59,929 nucleotides of DNA, from contig CAVPNY010000026.1 in NCBI GenBank assembly GCA_963706905.1, positions 1-59,929 of the forward strand. The letters are read 5' to 3'. Below, in pieces: positions 53,700 through 59,929 of this stretch. This DNA comes from CAVPNY01 sp963706905 (GTDB lineage Bacteria > Chloroflexota > Anaerolineae > Anaerolineales > UBA4823). Each line of letters starts with the position of its first letter. The stretch's first letter is position 1. The notes beneath the pieces are model-generated. The model was not told where the DNA came from. It saw only the letters and a program-made list of their open reading frames with translations, and made no database searches. A program made the translations under genes and the position numbers.

Positions 53700-54485
53700 T
53701 CATGTTTCGATCTTTTGACCTGCCATCTGACCACCATCTATCACAAAGACGCTGCCCGTGGTGAAGCTGGAGGCGCTCGAGGCCAGATACAGTGCAATTC
53801 CAGCCAGCTCGCCGGCCTCAGCCATGCGGTGTTGCGGGATCATCTTGGTGATGGCTGCATAGATCTCGGGAGTTTCCCATAAAACACGGCTAAATTGTGT
53901 TTTGATAAACCCGGGCGCAATGGCATTGACCTGGATGTTGTCCTCAGCCAGCTCCACGGCCAGCACCTGGGTCAGCATCAAGACCCCGGCCTTGCTCACC
54001 CCGTAGACGCCCATGCCCGTCTGGGGTTTCATCCCGACAATCGAGGCGAGGTTGATAATTTTTCCGCCACCCCGGCTACGCATACTGTCCACACAAGCCT
54101 TGACCATGCGGAAATAGCCCACTAAATTCACATCCAGGATTTTTTGCCAATGGCTTTCTTCCGCGCTCAAGATCGGCCCAAAGTGGGGGTTTATCCCGGC
54201 GTTATTAAATAAAATGTCTATGCCGCCAAATACTTCGATGGTCCGCGCGACCAGGTTATCGATGGAAGCCTGGTCTCCTGTATGCGCTGCCACGGGGAGC
54301 GCCTCGCCTCCAGCTGCCTTAATTTGTTCAGCGACCATGTCCAAGGCCGGCTGTTTGCGGCTGCTCAATACCACCTTTGCACCGCTGAGGGCGTAAGCCT
54401 CTGCCACAGCCTGCCCAATCCCGCGCGATGCGCCGGTGATCAGTGCCACTTTCCCTTTTAAGCTGAAATCAGGAGGGGTGATCAT
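53700..54485 (-). CDS. SDR-family oxidoreductase, partner of dehydratase
   Basis: A 261-residue classical SDR: TGASRGIG cofactor motif, NNAG in ILFNNAGINPHFG, catalytic Ser region NLASIVG and YGVSK (YxxxK), ending FVIDGGQ as in FabG-like enzymes. It starts four bases inside the upstream dehydratase gene (overlap 54482-54485), so the two are translationally coupled. Substrate may be a hydroxyacyl or 3-oxoacyl compound in the same pathway; inference from the pairing. Confidence 0.92.
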   Translation of the reverse strand: MITPPDFSLKGKVALITGASRGIGQAVAEAYALSGAKVVLSSRKQPALDMVAEQIKAAGGEALPVAAHTGDQASIDNLVARTIEVFGGIDILFNNAGINPHFGPILSAEESHWQKILDVNLVGYFRMVKACVDSMRSRGGGKIINLASIVGMKPQTGMGVYGVSKAGVLMLTQVLAVELAEDNIQVNAIAPGFIKTQFSRVLWETPEIYAAITKMIPQHRMAEAGELAGIALYLASSASSFTTGSVFVIDGGQMAGQKIET

Positions 54486-55951
54486 ACTCCTTCTACCTCA
54501 CTTCCTTCCGGATGGTGAATCCCGGCCAGGTTTCTTGCCAATGCCTTCTTCGCTTCCACGTCGCTCAGCCGCTCGATCATGATCACCTGCGCCTCCGGCG
54601 AGCCGGCCCCATGCATGGACTCGGTCCGGTAGCTTACTGCTGAAGCACCCAGGGTAATGTTTTCGATCAAGCGCAGGATGCGCATGCGGTCGGCGGTAGG
54701 GATATCGGGGACACCCCGCAGGTACTTTTCAATTAAAGGACCGATCCGGGGGTGATTTAGATCTTTCTCCGAGGGCAGGGTAACCAAGAGGCCTCCCGCC
54801 AGATCCTCTGCCAGGCGGGCGATTTCATAAGGAAAACGGGTGACGTTCTGCTTGCAGACGTTCGCCAGGAGCAGGTCAACCAGGTAGGTTCCAGAGGCGA
54901 GTCTTTCGCCGGCAACCGAACAGCTCAGCCCGCAGGAATAAAGCGTTTCGTTCAAGTGAACCATCTCGCTGAGCTTGCGCCGGACATGCGAGGCTTTCTC
55001 TACGCCGGCGTACTCCGCCGCGCTTGCCGCAGCCCCGATCAGAACGTCGCCCACGCCCGCCTTGCATCCCCCGTAGCTCTGGCGGTGATAGCCAGCAAAA
55101 CGCTCCACCAGCAGGCGGGTGAACTGCCATTCGCCGTCCAAGAATATCCGCTCGGTGGGGACAAACACATCATCAAAGATAACCAGCGCCTCGTGCCCGC
55201 CAAACATCGCATTGCCTACATCGATGGAGCTGCCTTCCAGTTTGCGCGTGTCACACGACTGGCGGCCTAGAATATGCATCACCCCGGCTGTATCGCTGGG
55301 GATGGCAAAGGCAACCGCGTAAGCAGCATCTTCGGCCCGCATTGACAAGGTCGGCAGGGCGATGATTTCGTGAGAGAATATCGCTCCAGTCTGGTGCGCC
55401 TTGGCTCCTCGAACGATGATTCCATCTGGCAGGCGGTCTACCACATGCAGATACATATCCGGGTCGGCTTGCCGGCTGGGGGGCAGGCTGCGGTCGCCTT
55501 TCACATCGGTCATGGCACCGTTGCACACCAGATCATTCTTTTGAACAAACCGAAGGTAGCGCATGAAACGCTTGTGGTAGTGAGTACCCAGTGCCAGGTC
55601 CATTTCGAACGTGGTGCTCTCCAGGGCATTAAGGGCATCCCAGCCAACACAGCGCTGGAAGCAAGTGCCCGTCTCCTGCCCTAAGATGCGCAATACCTTG
55701 ACCTTATCCAGAAGATCCTGCTTGCTGTGGTGCAGGCTGGTAAAGCAGTTAACCAGATCTCCATCTGCACCCTGGCGAAGAAACACATCCTTATAGCGGT
55801 CGTCATGCGCCAGCTCGTATGTTTTTGCCAGCGCACGCAGCGAGGGGCATAGAATAGGGTGCTGAGCCGGGTTGTCTACCTTTTCTCCCAGGACAAACAG
55901 CTCTTTCTTTTGCTTAATGATGCTTTCTATAAACTCTGGCGCAGTTTTCAT
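54482..55951 (-). CDS. 4-hydroxybutyryl-CoA dehydratase/vinylacetyl-CoA isomerase-family protein
   Basis: A 489-residue flavoprotein of the HpaB/AbfD superfamily. The [4Fe-4S] ligands of 4-hydroxybutyryl-CoA dehydratase appear with the right spacing: C97 and C101 in GTCFQRCVGWD, H289 and C296 in YHRQSYGGCKAG. HpaB-type monooxygenases lack this set. Length matches AbfD. The expected reaction is conversion of 4-hydroxybutyryl-CoA to crotonyl-CoA, in GABA/4-hydroxybutyrate fermentation or carbon fixation cycles. Related activity on a different acyl-CoA cannot be excluded. ATG at 55951 follows aaggagcagcc. Cotranscribed with the SDR. Confidence 0.88.
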   Translation of the reverse strand: MKTAPEFIESIIKQKKELFVLGEKVDNPAQHPILCPSLRALAKTYELAHDDRYKDVFLRQGADGDLVNCFTSLHHSKQDLLDKVKVLRILGQETGTCFQRCVGWDALNALESTTFEMDLALGTHYHKRFMRYLRFVQKNDLVCNGAMTDVKGDRSLPPSRQADPDMYLHVVDRLPDGIIVRGAKAHQTGAIFSHEIIALPTLSMRAEDAAYAVAFAIPSDTAGVMHILGRQSCDTRKLEGSSIDVGNAMFGGHEALVIFDDVFVPTERIFLDGEWQFTRLLVERFAGYHRQSYGGCKAGVGDVLIGAAASAAEYAGVEKASHVRRKLSEMVHLNETLYSCGLSCSVAGERLASGTYLVDLLLANVCKQNVTRFPYEIARLAEDLAGGLLVTLPSEKDLNHPRIGPLIEKYLRGVPDIPTADRMRILRLIENITLGASAVSYRTESMHGAGSPEAQVIMIERLSDVEAKKALARNLAGIHHPEGSEVEGV

Positions 55952-56343
55952 GAGGCTGCTCCTTGATTAGTCGAATAGTCTGGTAGTCCGGTAGTCTTGT
56001 AATGTGTGCTGTAGCGTGTTTGGTGCAGCATGCATGGCATTCAAAGTTACTATAAAAAGAAATCTATTGAAAATGCCGTCAGGGTCCCTTCAGGATCTCT
56101 TATATTATCTCAAATTCCATTCAGGTAAGCAATTGAAGGTGGAGGAGTCACCCTCCCTCTCCGTTCAGCGTAAGGTCCCAGCGCAATCGGCCGATTTCGC
56201 CGCAGTGACTTTTTTTCTGTATCAACCATTTGGTCGATCCGAAAACCAACCTATCGGTTTCCCAAAACCATCCTCCTGTTGGTTCTCTTCCTCCTCAATA
56301 TTCTGTACACTGAAATCAGAACTAGAGAGAGGATCAAATTATG
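55952..56343. other. Intergenic region between divergent operons
   Basis: No gene supported. At 55968-55996 TAGTC recurs four times with exact 8-base period, 17 bases upstream of the dehydratase start. A dispersed-repeat fragment (accctccctctccgttcag) is near 56150. Promoters for both directions must lie here but are not evident. Confidence 0.4.
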
Positions 56344-57276
56344 ATGAAAGAACAGGATGTGATCACTGTTGAGGGATTGTGCAAATGCTATGGCTCCGTG
56401 AAGGCGGTGGATAGCGTCACATTCCAGGTGCGTAAGAATGAAATCTTTGGGATGGTTGGTCCAAATGGCTCGGGTAAAACCACCACTATCGAATGCATCG
56501 AAGGATTGCGCCATCCAGACGAAGGCAAGTTGAGCGTGCTGGGGCTCGATCCGCATCGCGAGGCTTATGCGTTGAGAGAACGCACTGGCGTGCAGCTGCA
56601 ATCCTCGAATTTGCCAAACCGGATGCGCGTAGAAGAAGCGCTGAACTTATTCTCTTCGTTCTACTCCCAGACTACCGATTGGCACCCACTGCTCGAAGAA
56701 CTAGGTTTATCAGAAAAACGCCGAGCCTTGTACAGCCAGCTTTCAGGTGGGCAAAAACAGCGGTTGTTTGTCGCCCTGGCGCTCATCAACCGTCCAGAAA
56801 TTGTGTTCCTGGATGAGCTGACCACCGGGCTGGACCCACAGGCACGCCATGCAACCTGGGACCTGGTGCGCGAGATCCAGGGACGCGGGGCAACCGTCTT
56901 CCTTACCACGCACTTCATGGAGGAAGCCGAACGGTTGTGCGACCGGGTGGCGATCCTGGATCATGGGCGGATCATCGCTCTCGATACGCCGGAGAACCTG
57001 GTCAGCCAGTTAGGCATGGGGACGCGCATCATTTTCCAGGTGAAAAAACAGGAAACGGCTGCTTTCCAACCCGCACGGATCGGCGCGATCGACGGGGTTA
57101 GGCGGGTGGAACAACAGGGAGAAGAGGTGGTGGTTTACGGTCACGGAGATGGACTGATCAGCGCGGTCATCCTCGCCCTGGAAACTGCCCGATTGCCAAT
57201 TCACAACCTGCGCACCGAACAGGCAAACCTGGAAGATGCCTTCCTGGCATTGACTGGACATGCCATTCGAGATTAG
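56344..57276 (+). CDS. ABC transporter ATPase 3
   Basis: A 310-residue ABC-2 type ATPase. Walker A GPNGSGKTTTIECI, Q-loop VQLQSS, signature LSGGQKQRLFVA, Walker B IVFLDELTTGLDP, switch His in TTHFMEEA. Note LDEL in place of the usual LDEP. ATGATG start at 56341/56344 after gagagaggatcaaatt. First gene of an operon with a permease and a two-component pair. Confidence 0.94.
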   Translation: MKEQDVITVEGLCKCYGSVKAVDSVTFQVRKNEIFGMVGPNGSGKTTTIECIEGLRHPDEGKLSVLGLDPHREAYALRERTGVQLQSSNLPNRMRVEEALNLFSSFYSQTTDWHPLLEELGLSEKRRALYSQLSGGQKQRLFVALALINRPEIVFLDELTTGLDPQARHATWDLVREIQGRGATVFLTTHFMEEAERLCDRVAILDHGRIIALDTPENLVSQLGMGTRIIFQVKKQETAAFQPARIGAIDGVRRVEQQGEEVVVYGHGDGLISAVILALETARLPIHNLRTEQANLEDAFLALTGHAIRD

Positions 57277-57303
57277 GGCGCTGTTATTTTGAAGGAGGAT
57301 CGA

Positions 57304-58056
57304 ATGTTACGCGGCTTATGGCAACTCTACTCGATGCAAATCAAGCTCTACTTGCGAGAGCCAGTGGCCTTTTTCTTTTCAATGGCTTATCCCACCCTGC
57401 TCTTGTTGCTCTTTGGGTCCATCTACGGGAACGATCCGGCTCCCGAATTTTGGGGAAGAAACTTCGGCACGGTAGATGCCAGCGTGCCAGCCTATGCCGG
57501 GATCATTATTGGTACGGTCGCTCTGATGGGTATCCCGATTGACACAGCCTCCAACCGGGAGAACGGCGTGCTCCGCCGCTACCGGGCTACCCCATTGCGC
57601 CCGGCAGTTTACATGATCGCCAGCGTCTTGATGTACCTGAGCGTGGCTTTGCTGGGCATGCTGGTCTTGATCCTGGCGGGGAAGCTCGTCTTTGGGCTGC
57701 GCTTCGCCGGGTCATGGCTCAGTGTTTTGGCTGCCTTTATCCTGAGCGCATTGGCTTTCTATGCATTCGGTTATCTGATCTCCAGCCTGGCCTCCACGGC
57801 GCGAGTCGCACAGACCATTGGTATGGTGATCTTCTTCCCCATGATGTTCCTGTCCGGCGCGGGGATGCCCATCCAACTGCTCCCTGAGAGTCTGCAGCAG
57901 GTCAGTAATTTTCTACCGCTCACGTATGTGGTCAGGTTGATCCAGGGGTTGTGGTTCAATGATGCCTGGAAAACCTTATGGCTGCCTGTGCTGGTGTTGT
58001 TTGGTATCCTGCTCGTTGGGACCGCATTGGCAGCTAGATTTTTCCGATGGGAGTAG
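57304..58056 (+). CDS. ABC-2 permease 3
   Basis: A 250-residue permease with six helices: REPVAFFFSMAYPTLLLLLF at the N-terminus, NRENGVLRRYRATPLRP cytoplasmic loop and FFPMMFLSGAGMPIQLLPES, a hallmark of ABC-2 permeases. ATG at 57304 follows gaaggaggatcga. Intact, unlike permeases 1 and 2. Probably exports a drug or lipid-like compound with ATPase 3. Confidence 0.93.
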   Translation: MLRGLWQLYSMQIKLYLREPVAFFFSMAYPTLLLLLFGSIYGNDPAPEFWGRNFGTVDASVPAYAGIIIGTVALMGIPIDTASNRENGVLRRYRATPLRPAVYMIASVLMYLSVALLGMLVLILAGKLVFGLRFAGSWLSVLAAFILSALAFYAFGYLISSLASTARVAQTIGMVIFFPMMFLSGAGMPIQLLPESLQQVSNFLPLTYVVRLIQGLWFNDAWKTLWLPVLVLFGILLVGTALAARFFRWE

Positions 58057-58069
58057 AATTAACTGCACG

Positions 58070-59356
58070 ATGAAAACCATCGTACGTGAAAGAAAATCTA
58101 TGCTCCAAAAGACAGTTATGCCAAAATCCGATCGCCAGCACATCTCTTCCAGGCACGATACCTGGATGCGCTGGGTGAAGGTCTGGCATATTGTGTTTTA
58201 CCTGTCGCTGGCTTTGCCCACCTACCTGACATTATCTTCAGGTACGATGCGCTACTCGACTTGGCTCATCCTTGGGCTCAGCCTTTTCCTGGGCATCTGG
58301 TATGGCCTGATCATGATGTGGCTGGTACCCAAAGCCCAGGGAAAGAGACAGACAATCCTGTCGCTGGTTTTTCTGGTTGTTGCGCTGGCAGTCTGGTTCC
58401 CATTGAGCCGGGCAAACTGGGCTTACTACTTGACCGCTGCGTCCTTCTACGGATTGATGTGGGGAACTCTGCCCTTTGGTCTGGCTGTGACCGGGAATAT
58501 TATTCTGACGGGGCTGATCATCTGGTCTCAGGCGCTTAACTTTGGCAAACCGGTCACTTTCTCAGTCGAATTATTTATCATCGGAGGCATGGCGATCGGA
58601 TGGTCCGCTTTACTGGCTCTGTGGATGCGTTCAGTGATGCGTGAAAGCGCTGAGCGCAAGCGCCTGATCGAGCAGTTAGAAGAAACCCAGCGCGGCCTGG
58701 CAGCCGCCGAGCGGCAGGCTGGCATCTTACAGGAACGGCAGCGCCTGGCGCAGGAAATCCACGATACCCTGGCTCAGGGATTTACCAGTATCGTGATGCA
58801 GCTCGAGGCAGCCGACCTGGCTCTTCCAGAAGGACAGAGCGCCGTGCGTAATCGGCTGTTCCAGGCGCGTGAGACTGCCCGGTTGAGCCTGGCAGAAGCC
58901 CGCCAGCTGGTGCAGGCTTTGCGCCCTGAGCCGCTTGAAGGTGCTTCCCTGCCAGAGGCAATGATGAGGGTTGCTGACCGCTGGAAGCAGGAGACCGGCA
59001 CCGCCATTGACTTTTCCGTTACGGGAAGCCCCTACTCCCTGCACCCGGAGGTCGAGGTCAGCATGCTACGCCTCATGCAGGAAGGGTTGGCAAATGTCCA
59101 CAAACATGCCCAGGCTCAACAGGTAACGGTCACCCTCTCTTACATGGAAGATCAGGTTGCCCTGGATGTCCATGACGATGGAGTTGGTTTCGACCCAGAG
59201 CTTCTTTCCCTTCCAGTTGACCAGAGCCGCGGCGGGTTTGGCTTGCAGACCATGCGCGAGCGTGTAGCGCAGATCGGTGGTCAGTTGATCATCGAGTCCA
59301 ATCCTGGGGAAGGTACCACGCTGGCAATCCAGATCCCGGTGGAGGTGAGCGGATGA
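58070..59356 (+). CDS. NarL-type sensor histidine kinase
   Basis: About 428 residues. N-terminal membrane part with six or so helices (WHIVFYLSLALPTYLTLSSG and following), a coiled coil (EQLEETQRGLAAAERQAGIL), HisKA_3 phosphoacceptor in RQRLAQEIHDTLAQGFTSIV, and an ATPase domain with DDGVGFDPE and GGFGLQTMRERV. ATG at 58070, 14 bases after the permease. The transporter neighbourhood suggests control of, or sensing through, ABC system 3. Confidence 0.92.
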   Translation: MKTIVRERKSMLQKTVMPKSDRQHISSRHDTWMRWVKVWHIVFYLSLALPTYLTLSSGTMRYSTWLILGLSLFLGIWYGLIMMWLVPKAQGKRQTILSLVFLVVALAVWFPLSRANWAYYLTAASFYGLMWGTLPFGLAVTGNIILTGLIIWSQALNFGKPVTFSVELFIIGGMAIGWSALLALWMRSVMRESAERKRLIEQLEETQRGLAAAERQAGILQERQRLAQEIHDTLAQGFTSIVMQLEAADLALPEGQSAVRNRLFQARETARLSLAEARQLVQALRPEPLEGASLPEAMMRVADRWKQETGTAIDFSVTGSPYSLHPEVEVSMLRLMQEGLANVHKHAQAQQVTVTLSYMEDQVALDVHDDGVGFDPELLSLPVDQSRGGFGLQTMRERVAQIGGQLIIESNPGEGTTLAIQIPVEVSG

Positions 59357-59929
59357 GCCAAATCCGCCTCGTAATCGTAGATGATCACCCGGTTGTGCGG
59401 GATGGGCTGCGCGGCATGCTGGAAAGCCAGCCTGACTTTGAGGTTGTTGGAGAAGCATCAGATGGCTCGGCAGCCTTGCGCCTGGCAGATGAGCTGGAAC
59501 CAAATCTGATCCTCATGGATCTGCGAATGCCGGTCATGGATGGGGTGACTGCAACCCGCCAGATCAAGAGCCGCCACCCAGGCATCCAAGTACTTGTGCT
59601 GACCACCTACGACAGCGACGCTGATATTTTGCCAGCCATAGAAGCTGGAGCAACCGGCTACTTACTGAAAGACACCTCACGTGAGGAGCTGTATCGCGCC
59701 ATCCGGGCGGCCGCACGGGGGGAGCCTGTATTTGCGCCGTCTGTGGCCAGGCGTCTGATTGGCCGCATGCGCCTCCCGGTTGAGGAGAAGCTGAGCAGCC
59801 GGGAATTAGAGGTGCTGGGGTTAGTTGCCTGCGGCGCCAGCAACAGTGATATCGCCAGCCGCCTGCACATCAGCCAAGCAACGGTCAAATCGCACCTCAT
59901 CCACATCTTTGGCAAGCTGGGTGTCTCCG
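59353..59929 (+). CDS. NarL/LuxR-type response regulator (3' end cut by window)
   Basis: Starts MSQIRLVIVDDHPVVRDGLR, overlapping the kinase stop by four bases. Receiver domain with phosphoacceptor in LILMDLRMPVMDG, TTYDSD and LLKDTS. HTH with LSSRELEVLGLVACGASNSD and SQATVKSHLIHIFGKLGVS; the last few codons lie beyond the window. Cognate partner of the kinase at 58070 by position. Confidence 0.93.
   Translation, partial: MSQIRLVIVDDHPVVRDGLRGMLESQPDFEVVGEASDGSAALRLADELEPNLILMDLRMPVMDGVTATRQIKSRHPGIQVLVLTTYDSDADILPAIEAGATGYLLKDTSREELYRAIRAAARGEPVFAPSVARRLIGRMRLPVEEKLSSRELEVLGLVACGASNSDIASRLHISQATVKSHLIHIFGKLGVS

Noticed and set aside
47200..59929. Search for an integron integrase next to the first cassette
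   Set aside because: Every substantial plus- or minus-strand gene to the right was assigned to another family; no tyrosine-recombinase pattern was found.
1..59929. tRNA, rRNA or CRISPR loci
   Set aside because: None recognised by eye on either strand; a covariance-model scan would be needed to exclude a tRNA firmly.

Overview
The window looks like chromosomal DNA of a Chloroflexota bacterium, probably Anaerolineae-like. This is inferred from tandem very large MalT-type LuxR regulators, NarL-type two-component systems, a heliorhodopsin, an F420-type oxidoreductase and moderate GC. No rRNA, tRNA, CRISPR array or phage structural gene was seen.

Region 1 (1-19.6 kb) is a threefold repeated regulatory locus. 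Each copy reads: MalT-like LuxR regulator, a small conserved protein, one or more small membrane proteins, then an MDR-type NAD(P)H:quinone-reductase-like enzyme. Between each regulator and its small gene lies a cluster of short G-rich boxes whose sequence differs from copy to copy. Copies 1 and 3 of the regulator are frameshifted; copy 2 is intact. Two CAAX-type membrane proteases close locus 1, and a run of six small membrane proteins fills locus 3.

Region 2 (19.6-28 kb) has a MerR regulator with a textbook 19-bp-spacer promoter. It leads an operon of aldo/keto reductase, carboxymuconolactone decarboxylase-like protein, cupin and LLM oxidoreductase. A partly duplicated and decayed second set follows (SDR/AKR chimera, cupin, DUF2255). 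Then come a VOC protein, an SRPBCC remnant, an epimerase-like protein and a frameshifted lipoprotein.

Region 3 (28-34.5 kb) is a sensor kinase/response regulator pair split by a 1.9-kb light-related module: SOUL haem-binding protein, DUF2177 protein and a clear heliorhodopsin. A nearly identical 1.2-kb direct repeat of kinase plus regulator flanks the module. This is the geometry expected of single-crossover (Campbell) integration.

Region 4 (34.5-47.2 kb) is an array of minus-strand single-gene cassettes separated by eleven attC-like sites: an integron cassette array without a visible integrase (a CALIN). Cassette genes include RibD_C, HAD, deaminase, two GNAT, two MDR, SDR and membrane proteins. 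An IS21-family element (37229-39835) splits one GNAT cassette cleanly, and the target gene can be rebuilt exactly.

Region 5 (47.3-60 kb) returns to ordinary chromosome: a secreted hydrolase, three ABC-2 type ATPase/permease pairs (two permeases frameshifted), a PUA/ASCH-like protein, a 4-hydroxybutyryl-CoA dehydratase-family enzyme with an SDR partner, and a NarL-type two-component pair running off the end. Three copies of a conserved 95-nt hairpin element precede plus-strand genes here. About eleven apparent single-base frameshifts across the window mean either uncorrected indels in the assembly or real decay.
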